Assembly (NCBI RefSeq): GCF_029784135.1
Contig: NC_073745.1
Coordinates: 275,568,166 to 275,632,165 of the forward strand
Source of the DNA: Toxorhynchites rutilus septentrionalis
Taxonomy: Eukaryota > Arthropoda > Insecta > Diptera > Culicidae
DNA length: 64,000 bases
Direction: 5' to 3'
The position numbers were made by a program, and so were the translations under genes. The first letter of the stretch is position 1; every line of letters starts with the position of its first letter. The notes beneath the pieces were generated by a model, which saw only the letters and a list, made by a program, of their open reading frames with translations, was not told the DNA's origin and did not search any database. Below are positions 9,954-22,110 of this stretch, piece after piece.

Positions 9954-10622
9954 CGATTAACTGTTTGATCCGCACTGCAAATTCTGTGAGCATGAGGATG
10001 AGCAGTGGCGTCGAGTGAAGTTTTCACACCGGGGCGGAAAAGCTGATTTGCAATTTTTGGAATTATAGTTATAAGAATCAAATGAAAGCTAGTTGATAAG
10101 GCTAACTGAAAGTTTTTTTTGTAATGGGAAAATTCGGCAATTTCTTTTCGGGCAATCCAATATATATATTTCCGTTAAAAACAATCCAATGGAGAGCAAG
10201 AGCAATCCAAAATTCCCTTGGCCCAGCTATTCTTGCTCTTGGCTCTCGGCTCTTGGCTCTTGGCTCTTGGCATTGATGTTTGTCTAACCTAACGGGGATT
10301 TGTTCAAATCAATCCTCTACAATAAAACAGACCTACCTGAGCTGGGAAACTCCACTATTTAAAGGATTGTTTATATGGCTAGCCGAAGAGTTGATCCGCT
10401 ACAGATAACATCAGGGAATTGTCAAATTGGGTGGGTTTCCCTGCTGAAGACATACAACCACAGCAAGCACTTCAAGTCGCTGTAGGTTCAAGCATTGATT
10501 AGGTTACCAAGCCTGACAAAGAAATTACCTGGAGAACTACATCTGCCGGGTAAACAATTGGAGAGAACCATAAGGATATTCGATCAAATGGTACAGCCTA
10601 GCGATTACAAGGACCCCTTTAA
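9954..10622. other. Spacer with a GGCTCTT microsatellite
   Basis: Non-coding DNA. At about 10231-10272 there are five to six tandem copies of a 7-bp GGCTCTT-like unit (one GGCTCTC variant). No gene is supported. The TTAA at 10619-10622 is the target site of the next element. Confidence 0.55.
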
Positions 10623-10761
10623 CACTAAACCTACCACGAGGGATCAAATGACCTATTTATTTTTTTTCTTAAAACATACATCGAAAGTATTTTTCAGTGT
10701 TACTCCTCTCTTTTTATTTTTTTACTGACAAATATATGTAATCTGTCCTAACTACCGCAAC

Positions 10762-10775
10762 GGGTCATTTGACCC
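10762..10775. promoter_or_regulatory. Subterminal GGGTCA/TGACCC palindrome (left)
   Basis: GGGTCATTTGACCC is an inverted repeat of two perfect nuclear-receptor-type half-sites with a 2-nt spacer. An equivalent site sits near the opposite end of the same element. It may be a transposase site or a receptor-like site; binding is not shown. Confidence 0.4.
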
Positions 10776-10951
10776 GTGCAAACATTCATATGATATCAGA
10801 AAGATTTGTATATGTGGTTGTGATACAAAACCATTGCGTTACACATTTTTGCTATTGCTTTATATATTTTGTTGAATTTGTGAATGAATAGTGAATGATT
10901 AGAATAAATTGTATTGCTGACTATTCAAGCGAGCTAACAGTAACCATTCCA

Positions 10952-12096
10952 AGCTCAGCCATTCCATGCCAAACCGATATAGTGGTTCTCAGATTTTCGT
11001 GAAAAGTGGTAATTTTGTTCTTTATCGCAAAAAAATAAAACCCATATTTTTTTATTTTTTCATTAGGGTGCCCATTTCCATTATAGGGTGGTCCGAAAAA
11101 TCATTTTTTTCCACTTTTTCTCAAAAATGACTATTTTCAAAAATTTAGAACTTTCGAACCAATGAACCGATGTAGATGATCAACATAGCAAATTGAAGCC
11201 AATAAACCAACCTTCATCAAAAAATATTAGACTTGCAAAAAAATGGATTTTATTTTCGTAATTATTGATTGTAGTCGTTTTTTTATTGTTTACATGGCTT
11301 TGGACTAGAGGGCGTTATACTTTTTTATATTTTTTCTTGAAAGTTGATGATTTTTTACGTAAGATATCTCGATATCAGAGATGTTTTCTTTATTTGTTTT
11401 TGAGATATGATTCTTCAAAGTTAACCGGTGGTTCGAAAAATAATTTTTCTCTCTTTATCCAAAAATGACTTTTTGCAAAAATTCATAACATTTGAACTAC
11501 TGAACCGATTTAGATGATCGACATATTAAATTGAAGTCAATAAGCTAACCGTTTTTGAAAAAATATCACGCTAGCGGGATGATTGAAATCTAGTCACACA
11601 GGTCTAGTCTAGTCACACAGGAATTTTGAACAAAGACATGTTAAATTTGCAAAATAATAACTCAAAAACCAAAAAAATAGCATCTCTGATGTCGAGATAT
11701 GTTATGTAAAAGAAAAAATATAAAAAATATAGCACCCTTTAGTCCAAAACCATGATAACATTGAAAAACGACTACAATAAATAATTACGAAAATAAAATC
11801 ATTTTTTTCGCAAGTTCAATACTTTTTTCAATAGAAGACTACCTCATTGGCTTCAATTTGGTATATCGATCATCTAAATGTGTTCAGTGGTTCAAAAGTT
11901 ATGAATTTTTAAAAAATGTCATTTTTAGGAAAGTGAAAAAATCGATTTTTCGAACCACCCTATGGAAATGGAAACGGGCGCCGTAGTAAAAAAATGAAAA
12001 GATACGGGTCTAATGTTTTGCGACAAAGAACAAAATTATCACTTTTGACGAAAATCTGAGAACTACTATATCGTTTTGGCATGGAATGGCTGAGCT
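10952..12096. mobile_element. Foldback element FB1 with long inverted repeats
   Basis: The left end AGCTCAGCCATTCCATGCC continues into ACCGATATAGTGGTTCTCAG; the right end is its inverted copy, closing with GGCATGGAATGGCTGAGCT. Homology between arms continues inward for several hundred bases (for example GAAAAGTGGTAATTTTGTTC against GAACAAAATTATCACTTTTG). No coding region. Related copies lie at 7440-9953 and 42839-43803. It is nested inside the piggyBac-like element. Confidence 0.8.
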
Positions 12097-12260
12097 ACAG
12101 TGCTATTTTGCGTGTCAAAAATTGTAATTTCATTATTTTACTAATAATTGTTATCCTAAAAATGTCGAAATATGCAGGAGAAATATGGTATGTCACGTTT
12201 CTCAACAAAAACCATATAAATCGAGTTCAATTCCAATTCACTTCACTAACTATTCATAAA

Positions 12261-12274
12261 GGGTCACTTGACCC
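12261..12274. promoter_or_regulatory. Subterminal GGGTCA/TGACCC palindrome (right)
   Basis: GGGTCACTTGACCC mirrors the left-end site of the same piggyBac-like element: identical half-sites and the same 2-nt spacer. Confidence 0.4.
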
Positions 12275-12323
12275 GCTGTGGTAGGAATAGGTATACATGA
12301 AACATCGGTAGGTTTAGTGTTAA

Positions 12324-13340
12324 ATCAATATCGTTACAACGCGCCTCTACGTCCAAGGAGCAGGAAACCAACAATTATTTGATTGATTTCCTCCTACTCC
12401 AGAGCTCCAAGAGAAATCCAACCAAGGAATCGACGTGTTCGACGTCTTCCTAGTTTTCGCAAGTCAAGTGACAAGCAAAAACGAAGCGATTTCCAAATAT
12501 TCAACGAAGATAACCAGCCCGTGCCCTCTTCGATTTCGGTCACAGAGAGCAACTTCAAATAAGAGACAAATAAGGGCTGACCCGACTGTTTCGATCAACA
12601 CAAGATGATGAACATCGGAATACCCACTGCAGTAGATATGGTAATTAGCATCGAGTAAGTATCGGGTTTCTTTGATTTCTTTGAATCCGGAAGAAAGGTT
12701 CAATTCGGTGACCAATTGCTATATACACTAAAGGAGTCTGTCTACGGATGGATCGCCTGTAAAGGACTTGACAGATTCCTCTCACGTTTCGCAAATTAAT
12801 TGCAATGTGTCAAAAGATCACGAAGAATCTTGAGTCGTTTAATGATCAAATTTTGGGCATGTGAGAAAATTGATTCAACAAATAATTATTCCCTAAAGGA
12901 AGCCCGTTGTGAAGACTGGTTCGTACAGTCAGCTGTACGAGGTGATCGTGGGAATTACACGATTTCATTCCCAATTGAAAAGGATTTTTAGTCCCGACAT
13001 AGCATCCAAGAACATTGCTCTTCGACGTATAATCAACTATATTACGGGAAGAGTACATTTCAATTATAGAGTAATATTTGCTGGCAGAGAAGGCCATTTC
13101 AATCCAATCCGTGGCGTACATTACCAGGAGAAGTCACTCTCACTCACTGCAGTCACTTATCAAGTCAGCACTTTTGGCGAGCAGAACTCTCAAGCCATTG
13201 CCAATGGATGAAAGGGAAAAATATTCACTTGCATGGGGCAGATCAAGTTGAAGCAGTTCAAGTTCCAAAATTCCACCTTAATAAGCATACGAAGCCAAAC
13301 GATTATCTGGTTTTGTTCGCGACTACATAAATACCGTTTT
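12324..13340. other. Non-coding spacer
   Basis: Composition is slightly less AT-rich than the flanks, but no frame shows a recognizable domain. Nothing can be called. Confidence 0.4.
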
Positions 13341-14402
13341 GTCTCATATTCCGAACACTTAAGCTTTGATGGCCATTGAACAGTGTCTCATTACTCAAAA
13401 TGGTACTTTTTCGCGAAGTTAATTTAATTGTTGGGTACAATAGAGCCTTCTTTTTCACTTGACTGCAATAAAATTACATATTCATATATATTCATGGTAA
13501 AAAAAACTTAAAAAATGTTTAACCACATTTGTCTCAAATTCCGAACAACTCTTTTGCCTCTGACTCATATTCCGAACACTTTCGTCTCAAATCCCGAACT
13601 GCGAAAATGCCTTTTTTAAAAAAATCATAACTTTTGATCGATATATCAAATTCAAGCCAATTAGCTAGTCTTTTTTAGAAGAATGCTATACTCACAAAAA
13701 TTTGTATTTTGTTTTTGTAATTATTGATTGTACTTGCTTTTTATTGAAAAAATAACGATGCTCGTTTTTTACGGAATCTACTAACGCACACATTTTATCA
13801 CTGGTTTTGACAGGCGCATTTTTTTTTGCAAATGCTTAGTATCATGAATTATACGCTGTATCTGTACCTGTAATGGATGTTAAAATGAAGGCTCTAACCC
13901 AAAGAATGTCAGGGTTTTGGTTATTCAATGATTTATAACATCAAATTTCAGTAAATTTACATTTGAAAATGAAGTGTTCGGAATTTGAATCATGCGTAGA
14001 AACTTGATTCATATTCCGAACACTACTTCAATACTAATTTTAATGAAGATTTCTGCACAAAATATCATTTTTTCATCCATTTATTGTAGATTCTTACATT
14101 CACTAGCACTTAACATGAAAACAGCAAACAAAATAGTTGAAACAACTACAAAAACTGAAAAATGAATTATGCTTGTTTTTTAGGGAATTTTCTAACGCAA
14201 ACATTTTATCTATGGTTTTGACTGAAACTTTTTTGCAAATGTTTAATATTATACATTATAGGCTGTATCGATACCTAAATATAAATGATGTCAAAATCAA
14301 GCCTATATCCCAAAGAATGTCTGTGTTTACATTATTCAATTATTCATAACATAAAAGTTTAGTAAATTTACATTTAAAAATGAAGTGTTCGGAATTTGAG
14401 AC
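13341..14402. mobile_element. Inverted-repeat MITE with CCGAACACTT ends and internal duplication
   Basis: GTCTCATATTCCGAACACTT at 13341-13360 is inverted at 14383-14402 (AAGTGTTCGGAATTTGAGAC), 19 of 20 identical. Further copies of this motif in both orientations lie at about 13530-13610 and 13971-14030. A roughly 411-bp block is tandemly duplicated (13758-13990 against 14165-14400). Part of the interior (13610-13760) resembles the foldback family. No protein is encoded. Confidence 0.68.
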
Positions 14403-17229
14403 TGTTTGGAATTGCAAATACGGAGATCGCGAAAATGTGTAAAAAACTATAGAAACTGATAGTTACCTCCATCGGCGGAGAGCTCTAATAATCGTGTCTC
14501 TTTAATAGTCGCTGCTCGATTTTGCCTCAAGCAATAGTGTTATGAGAAGAAAAAACCAGTAGAATAAAAAAAACCTTAATTTGCATCTTCACTCGCGTTT
14601 TACGATGTGATAATCGGATTAGCAGCTTTGCGTGTCGTTATCGATTTGGATTCGCTAATTGCCACGCATATCCAAGCGTGGATGAAAACACCTCGAAACC
14701 CGTTCGCTGCGTCAAATTTGATGTGTGTTATGGAAACTCGTCTGCATTGAAATGGCCACAAACGGTCAGCCTAATTGGGATTAGAGCTTTGAAATAGATC
14801 TCTTATCTCCCCACCCATCGACTGGTTTAGAGCCGTAAACAAAGTTGATAAACTCATAACATTAGCATATTTCTAATCCTAACAATCTTCTGAATTTATC
14901 ACATCACATTCCAAACTACCGAAACATTTAGTAAACAATTAGATAAAATTTATATAACATTTCTTTTCGTACCTTCTCCTTTACTGTCCGATTCTACTTC
15001 TACGGGAAGCATCGGCAGAAAATTCCCGCAATCGAAATGAGAAGTTGAATTAATGAACACGTATGGAAACCGCTATGGTTAAGCGGCTTTCAACGGATTG
15101 AGCCATTGGCTTGCGGTGCTGAAGTCCTAAAATTTGATCTGGATGCGAGCACACCAAACGGACGGAAGATATGGTTTCGCGCGTGGGGTTCGAAATTGTT
15201 ATTTTTATTTTTGCTCCCAAAGCTCCACAGGTTTAGTTTCAATCCGCACGAAAACGTTCGGGTCATTTGTTGCCGTCAACCGTGCGCGGTGGAATTAAAG
15301 TTGAACAAAGGTGTTGTGAAACTAAATCATCGAAACAAAATTGGTCAATCGACGGATCAAATTAAAGACGTAGGATGTTATTAAAAGAGGAAAGTGTTGA
15401 ACATAGTTCGTTATTAACTCGCGGAATCGTACTGCAATTGAACACCATAATGCGTTAATACTTCAATGCCCGCAATATTATGCCAATTAAATAAACACTG
15501 GAGAAAAGGGCACCAATAATGAGTGCGCACTGCAGGGCTATAAATTTATAAAGCTTGACAAGCTTTCAAACCCTTTCGAGGCGTTGCACATTCGAAATAG
15601 AACACATCCAAACAGCACCAATTCACCAACCGAGTCTTTATGAGTCTCACCCAATCGAGCGACGAGAGTTTTTATCCAAATTTGGCGCAAAGAATTTTAA
15701 ACGCTGCGCCTCAAATTAGTAGCATTTACGTGACCTTTCCTGGCACCACAAATGCCGTACCGATTATGTAAACCTTCCGATCGGATGGGGTTTCCATTGC
15801 CATAATTTTTCCATGCATATTCAAAATAAATAATTCATATAATTATAACGAGCGTTTAGCACGGCAATCTTCGTGAATGATTTTAATGAGATCGATTGGC
15901 GAACACAAGATACGATGTCGATTCTAAGGGGTATTAACTAGGCAAGTGTTGTACAAAAATTCCACGGAAGTGATCTATTCCACAGCTGCACCCGCCCGGG
16001 AAAGGGACTACGAAGGTGAATGCTAATATGTCCAGCACAGAAAATAGCCGGTGAGAGAACAACAACTCGCAGTTAATGAACGATTCCCGCTAAACGGGAA
16101 ATTATAGCTAATTATATCCATTTCCCGGTATGGTTATACCTAATACCAATGGTGATTATTAAAAAATAACTTGATTTTAGTATTTAGCTGAGTATTCAAA
16201 ATGAGAAGAGTGTAGTGAAATTGAAAGTTAAAGTTCTCAAGCTCCTAGTATCATACATAAATACAATTTCTCAACATAATAATTACTTCAAATAAGTAGA
16301 TATACAAAAAAAAATTCTTGGTTTTTGGATTTTACTGGGTGATTGAGTTTTTTACCATCCATGAAACCCAGAAAAGAAAAAAAACTATTCAGAATGAGAG
16401 AATTAAATTAAATGATCAATGTTTTTTCTTTCCGACTTCATGACTTCAAAATTCAAAAAGGGAGTTTAATGAATATACCAAACAACCGTACATCGGTATA
16501 CTGGGGGAACATCGTTTCCCAAACGATGATTCCGATCATCACGGGGAACAATCAATATTCAGAACAATCCATAAAATGCTCAATGATGATGCATCAGCAA
16601 ACCAGACATTTATTGCTGTCCGATTCAAAATTTGATTGCCAACGTTTATTCATGCATTGCGCTGCGGTTTGATTGCGGTCTAAACAGATGAAAATTTCAA
16701 TTAACTGCAAATCGACGTTTGATTTTAATAAAAATAATCGATTTCAAGTGAACGGTTCACGGTATGGAGATGCAATTATGTCTGGCCTTGAGAAGTGTAC
16801 ACGGTAAAAATAGGCATATTACAGAAGAACGAGAGCTAATCATCCTTTAAAGAAGTTCACTCAAAAATAGAATAAATAAATAAATAAAACAAAAACAACG
16901 ATAACATTCATGGCTTTGGAAAATATTTTGAAACAAAAAAAATGGAAGGGAAAAGGAAAAAAAATTAATGAACAAAGATCTACAAATTTAACAATTAAAA
17001 AAATTAAAAATGATATAAGTCTAAATTGGTGGGCACATTCAAATAATATACTCATTCACGTTCCTGATTATATAATGTTCAGCTTACTTTTGAAGAAATG
17101 ATAATTGGTAATTGCTTTCAAATCATCGGGAAGTAAGTTGAATTTAAATAGACCGTAGCTCATAATGCGCTTGAAACCCAAGTTTGTATAAATGTACTCT
17201 ACTTCTCGTTAACTCATTCGCGTTTCTCG
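14403..17229. other. Long unique-looking non-coding stretch
   Basis: No repeat copies from elsewhere in the window were recognized. The least AT-rich part is about 14600-16100. A 92-codon frame at 15106-15384 has no recognizable motif and a weak coding look. I see no gene that can be supported; conserved non-coding DNA is possible. Confidence 0.45.
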
Positions 17230-17231
17230 TA

Positions 17232-17971
17232 CGAGGGTCGTTCAAAAAGTAAGTTTCAGTGCCCCAGCGCCATCTCGCATGAAAAGTTGGAACTACAAAA
17301 TTTTTACCATGTGATTTCACAACATTTCTAAGCAGTTTGCAAGAAACCTTGGTCGGGTCGGACGCGTTGTTCGTGTTTTATTGAGTTTTAAAATGGAAGT
17401 ACCGTTTGAAAAATCGTCCAAATATGAGTTACGTTCTACCATTCGTTTTCTGACCGCGAAAAACAATAGTGGTGCTGAAATTCATCGAGAATTGTATTCA
17501 GTGTAGGGTGTATGAGTCTTCAAATGGTGAACTGATGACGGAAAGAGTTCCATCAAGGCCGAGAAAAGATTTTTGATGAACCGCGCTACCTACCGAAGCA
17601 GTGTCAGACGAGAACGTCGAGCTCGTTAGACAGCTGATAAACGAAGATCATCGTTACTCTCCAGACCTCGCCCCTAGCGACTATCACTTATTCCCAGTGA
17701 TGAAACAGGCTTTCGGCTGGCAACGATTCGATAACACTGAATAAATTCGTGACGCAATTACATCGTACTTCAAAAAGGTTGGACGCTACACACTTAGCGC
17801 TCGGAATAGAAAAACTCGTGCCACGATATGAAAAATGCCTCGAACGTTACGGCGATTATGTAGAAAAATAGAAAATAAAACATAGATTACAAAAATCACC
17901 TTATTTTTTGTCCTTACTTTATTTTTCCGCGATTTCTGAGGCACTCAAATTTGTGTTTTGAACGACCCTCG
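17232..17971 (+). mobile_element. Internally deleted mariner element
   Basis: Terminal inverted repeats CGAGGGTCGTTCAAAA (17232-17247) and TTTTGAACGACCCTCG (17956-17971) are flanked by TA at 17230-17231 and 17972-17973. Within are two pieces of a mariner transposase read left to right. An N-terminal stretch, VPFEKSSKYELRSTIRFLTA then GAEIHREL, belongs to the helix-turn-helix region. A C-terminal block, PDLAPSDYHLF, contains the last catalytic Asp. The middle of the gene is gone and stops interrupt both pieces; at 740 bp it is just over half the usual 1.3 kb. It is a dead copy. Confidence 0.88.
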
Positions 17972-17973
17972 TA

Positions 17974-18423
17974 TTTGGAAGGTTCATTCGGGTCGAGAAA
18001 TTAATGTCATGAAAAATACTATTGTGCAGAATATTGTGTACAAACATAATTGTTTGAGTATCACACAATCCTAAAATAGGAATAATTCTGTAGTGTAAGG
18101 TAGTATAGAGCGCAACTGTTGGATATAGGAATGGAACAGTAAAGATCACTTTCACACATGTATTCTGAAGTGTCTGATTTTTTTTTCAGTGTTGACTTAG
18201 CACCATGACTCCACACAATGAAATAGAAACGCAGCAATGCTTCTTTGGTCACAAAGCATCGTACTCTTTTCATGAGGCCACATAGAGTTGACACTTTTCT
18301 CGATACATAGTTTATATTAGTGTCCCATAAAAAACAAGAATCTAAATGTAGCCCTAAGTATTTCAAAGATGTGACCTTCTCAATTGACAGGTTTCTGACA
18401 GCCGGATCATGATGGTGACGGTT
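17974..18423. other. Non-coding spacer
   Basis: Short frames only. A minus-strand frame at 18061-18366 (MKYLGLHLDSCFLWDTNINY) resembles the post-RT part of a LINE, where Y-L-G-V-x-L-D motifs are typical, so a LINE scrap is possible; this is not certain. Confidence 0.35.
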
Positions 18424-18853
18424 TTGACATAGGACTACGTCTTACATTAAGGGTGCCAAATCAGAAAACAGATCACGTTTTTATGAAATAAAGTTAATGT
18501 TAATAACTATCTTTGCTGCGAACGGATTTTAACGATTTGCATACCAATCGAATCGGAAATTTTCTAAGATTTGTTTGATATGTTATACATTACAATCCCA
18601 TAGTCTGTATATGGTTTAAATTGATAAAAATTGGAAGCATTCCCATTTCCCCATAGGGTAAAGGCACTATAATTCGACCCATAAGTCCAGCTCATGGTAA
18701 ATAAACGTTTGTATATCACAAAAACAGTATGGTTTTTCATGGAAGATGTCCCAATGTTAGAGATAGACATTCATTGAATCTGGTTTTATAAGAAAAATAA
18801 TCATACAATACCTCTATATTTTCTTATATCCGTTTTCCCCTGTAATGTTCTAT

Positions 18854-18914
18854 TGTTCTAATTTTCGACCACTTGTTTCAATTTTCGACCTCTAAGTGTT
18901 CTAATTTTCGACAC
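18854..18914. repeat. Subterminal TTTTCGACC repeats of the pogo element
   Basis: Three spaced copies of TTC(T)AATTTTCGAC(C) occur in about 60 bp, repeating the inner half of the terminal repeat (CAATTTTCGACC). They are probable transposase-binding sites by analogy with other DNA transposons. Confidence 0.55.
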
Positions 18915-19152
18915 AAGTGATAAAATACTGTTTTCAAAACAAAAAGCAATATATTTCATTGGTATCTAACTACAACTACAACTACATATACTATTTTATG
19001 GTATAGTACTATCATTACTATTAAAACATCACGGCAATCGAATGCTAATCCGTTTGAACTATATTATATGTTTCTTATCAATCCATTTATATCCATCAAT
19101 TATAATATTGATCAATATTGATCTTGCTTTAATAAGGTACTGTTGTTAGACT

Positions 19153-21238
19153 TTAGATTAAGTTCCTTTTCTTCGAACGATGATTTTCTCTGGTCAACTT
19201 ATCGTGCTTCAAACTCTGCCGCATTCGTTTTGCCTCCTCTTGTTTCTGTTTCTTCAATTCGGATACCCGTTTACGTTCCATTCTAGCAATCTTCCTGTTC
19301 TCCTTTTCTTGCTCCAAACGACGCTTGTCCTCTTCCTTTTGTTTGAACTCTCGAATTAATTCATCTGACGTAAGTACATGATACCTTTTCGATTTATATT
19401 CTCGTTTTCTCGTTGGAGTAGGAGGTGTGGTCAAATAATTTCCCAATGTTGGCTCTGAAGGCATCGTTACTAGATCTGCTGCATCAGCTGTAACGTGGTC
19501 TGAAGGTGCTGCTTCCAAGGAAGTAGATGCAAGAGGCTTGTTATGTACAGAATCGTCATTGATAACTTGCATTGCAGCAGAAACTCCTTCTACTGGTGCT
19601 ACAAGCGGTTCACCATAGTCGATGTCGCATAGCAAGTTATCGTTGAGATCATTTTCCTGAATTGTCTCAATAAAATCAGGAAAATTATTCTCTATTATAG
19701 TAAAAATTTTAAATAATGCTCTTTCGTCTTCGTTTTGTAGGCAGACGAGTTCACTCTTGAACTTTTTAATTCTTCGTGGGCCAATAGTTTTAACACATTC
19801 CTGCAACGTGTTCGTGGCAGTAAATAATCTTTCTTGGAGTTGAAATGATTCCTCAGATGTTTCCAACTGATCTCTTTCAATTATTTCCAGGGAATCTGAT
19901 TCGTTAGTATATTTCCCCAAACACTTTGAATAATCAATTGCTGTCTGATCTCATGGGTATAAACCAGAGGACCTAAAACCATTCTTAATGGTTTGGATAG
20001 TCAAAGAATTTCGAAGACAGTCTTGAAGCACTAATGCAAAATTCATGGTTGTCACAGAAGCCATCAGATTTTGACTCCTGAATCTCACAACAGCTTTTGG
20101 CCAACCATTTTTAAGAGGTTTGAAGGCCGCGACATCAGCTGGCTGCATGATTCGCGTTACGTTTGGATACAACGCGACTAAAATGATACCCAGTTCTCGG
20201 CACAACAGTGATGTGTTTAAATTAATGTGGCTACTGTGGCCATCAATAATGAATAAAAGCGGCTTTGAAATGTTATTGCTTTCAATGAATGGGCGAAAAA
20301 CATTGCGGATATAATCCCGGAACACGTCCGACGTCATCCAACCAATGTCAGATTTCGCGATTCCCCATTTTGATGGAACCGAGTCAGCTACTTGGTTTTA
20401 TATGGATAAATAATTGTAGAAGGAACTACTTTACCAGCTGCGGAGAAACTAAACATCGCTGTAATGTTGGTTTTACTACAGCCTCTCTCGATGTCATATA
20501 CGTTACGACTTCCACGCTGCGCGAAAACAGATTTTGTTTTTGGATTTAAATAGAACGAAGTTTCATCTCCGTTGAAAATTCTTTCAGGATCGTTCAAAAT
20601 GTCCAAATGTCCTTCCGTTGTCAAAAAGTCTTGAATTTTTTTAAACCACGATTCTATTCCCGGTTTGGACACTTTTGCGCTTGCGTTCGTAACAAATTCC
20701 GGAGTGCGAAGCGTGATCTGCGGGTGTCTTTTAAGGAATAATCGCATCCACGTGTGTCCTTATTGTAAACAAATTATATACTATGTTAATCAATCTCCGG
20801 GGAAACACAGACTTCATTTACCTGGGCGGTTGTTCTTGAAGTTATTGGGTCTGGCGGATGCTTCCAGGAATTGCCTTACAGTTTCTGTAAGCATTTCCCG
20901 AGTTACTGGAAAGCCTCTCCTCTGCATATCGAATATCCCATTTTCTACATCATTTTCTTCTTTCTGGGAAAGTATGGTAGACGGTCCAGATCGGAAAATG
21001 GTTTGAGATTTCTTGAGCAATCTCGACTTTATAGTTGATTTTGGAATTTGGTACTGCTTAACTGCCGCATAGATGGTAAGTTCTTTGTTTCGGATTTTGC
21101 AAACTGCTTCCTGGAGAGCATCTTCCGTGTACACTTGTCTGTATTTTCCAGGTCGCTTCGATTAAAAACATGAAAACAAGCATAAAAACATGAGTATTGT
21201 ATAGATTGAATGCAAAATTTGTAGTTATAACTCACCAT
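19153..21238 (-). pseudogene. pogo/Tigger-type transposase, two inactivating lesions
   Basis: A three-exon gene fits: ATG at 21238-21236; intron 21156-21235 (GTGAGT...GAAG); exon 20822-21155; intron 20759-20821 (GTAAAT...TAAG, 63 bp); exon 19153-20758. It would give about 647 residues: a pipsqueak-type helix-turn-helix (AAVKQYQIPKSTIKSRL), a CENP-B-like domain (GHTWMRLFLKRHP), then a DDE core with D in FNGDETSF, D in FIIDGHSSHI, and D in MQPADVAAFKPLK 36 residues later. The tail is Lys/Glu-rich and probably helical. Lesions: a one-base deletion near 20391-20393 shifts the frame before VADSVPSKWGIAKSD, and TGA at 19951-19953 replaces the Trp expected after GLYP. Restoring that one base makes the total length divisible by three. 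The initiator exon is a prediction. Confidence 0.85.
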
Positions 21239-22110
21239 ATTGTCTGAGTAGTTCCGGAATTTGAAAACAGTTCTCTAGAAAACCGATACCGCGGTGAACA
21301 GGTCGAAAATCAAAACACGTCAGTTTGAAAAGACATGGCATGCTTTTTCGACCGGTCGAAATATAACACATGTGTTGTTTTAGGTTCCAATTTTCGATCG
21401 TTTTTAAAATGTTAGTTTTATAGATTATTACAATAAATAAAACATCCAACAGAAGATTTTAAGAAAAAAAAACTGTCTTTTTGTAATACAATATTTCACT
21501 ACATGATGTTATTATCGATATGGCCAAAATTCGTGTGATTAATTACTGAGTCTTTTTTTACTGCAATAAAAATGCAACACCTGCATACAGCAATAAATTT
21601 AAAAAAACAAGGTAACTAAACATTATCTTTTCAAATCGAAGAATTTCAATTTCTAGTCGAAGTGGAAAAATGTGGAATCATATTCCTGCAATCAAAACTT
21701 TTCTCAATAATCATTTATGGTGTTTATTTAATTAATGTTTCAGTAATGGTGCGAAAACTAGCACAGGGTCGAAAATTGGATCTCTTACCCTACATTTGTT
21801 CTGTCCATTTGAGTGCTTTTCCGAACAGAGCTGTCAATAACGAGCAACTTATGCAGCCGCCAGAATTGGAACAGACGAATGAGTCGTTGGATGTAATGTC
21901 TCCGGAAATAAAGAAAAAATAGAAGAAGTAGAATAGAAACAACGAAGGGGGATAGCGAAAAGAGAATATTTGCGAAGCAAGTGAGCTGTCGCTAGCGTAT
22001 AAGTATTGCATCTCCTCTGAGGAAAATTCTAAGAATCTTTCTGTGCCCGAAATAACAAAGGTCGCTTATTCTGCTCGTTTTGTGTTTTATGTTTCCGCTC
22101 GAGCTGTGAA

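Larger units (their letters stand above)
10623..12319. mobile_element. piggyBac-like TTAA element (non-autonomous), split by foldback FB1
   Basis: Ends are CACTAAACCTACC (10623-10635) and its inverted copy GGTAGGTTTAGTG (12307-12319), each abutting TTAA (10619-10622 and 12320-12323). TTAA duplication is diagnostic of piggyBac-type insertion. After removal of the nested foldback (10952-12096) about 550 bp remain, with no transposase. Near each end lies a GGGTCA-2 nt-TGACCC palindrome. Confidence 0.8.
18656..21790 (-). mobile_element. pogo/Tigger-type DNA transposon, 3135 bp
   Basis: Ends are GGGTAAAGGCACTATAATTC-GACCC (18656-18680) and, inverted, GGGTAAGAGATCCAATTTTC-GACCC (21766-21790). They are imperfect 25-bp repeats flanked by TA at 18654-18655 and 21791-21792. 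Extra copies of TTCTAATTTTCGACC-like motifs follow the left end (18854-18914), and inverted ones occur near 21297-21400. The interior encodes one transposase gene on the minus strand. The E1 paralogue at 5472 shows the uninserted TA site. Confidence 0.9.
18424..22110. repeat. Repeat E3, host of the pogo insertion
   Basis: The left end TTGACATAGGACTACGTC (18424) is the E-family terminus in inverted orientation. The repeat is interrupted at a TA by the pogo element (18656-21790) and resumes at 21791. The two halves are collinear, in reverse, with E1 at 5200-5693. The outer right limit is not defined; homology with E1 fades near 22110. Confidence 0.72.

Noticed and set aside
10952..12096. An LTR retrotransposon (long repeats at both ends)
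   Set aside because: The end repeats are inverted, not direct, and there is no gag/pol frame, primer-binding site or polypurine tract.
13341..14402. A CRISPR-like array of CCGAACACTT repeats
   Set aside because: Spacing is irregular, orientation alternates, and copies are element termini and a duplication in a eukaryotic genome.
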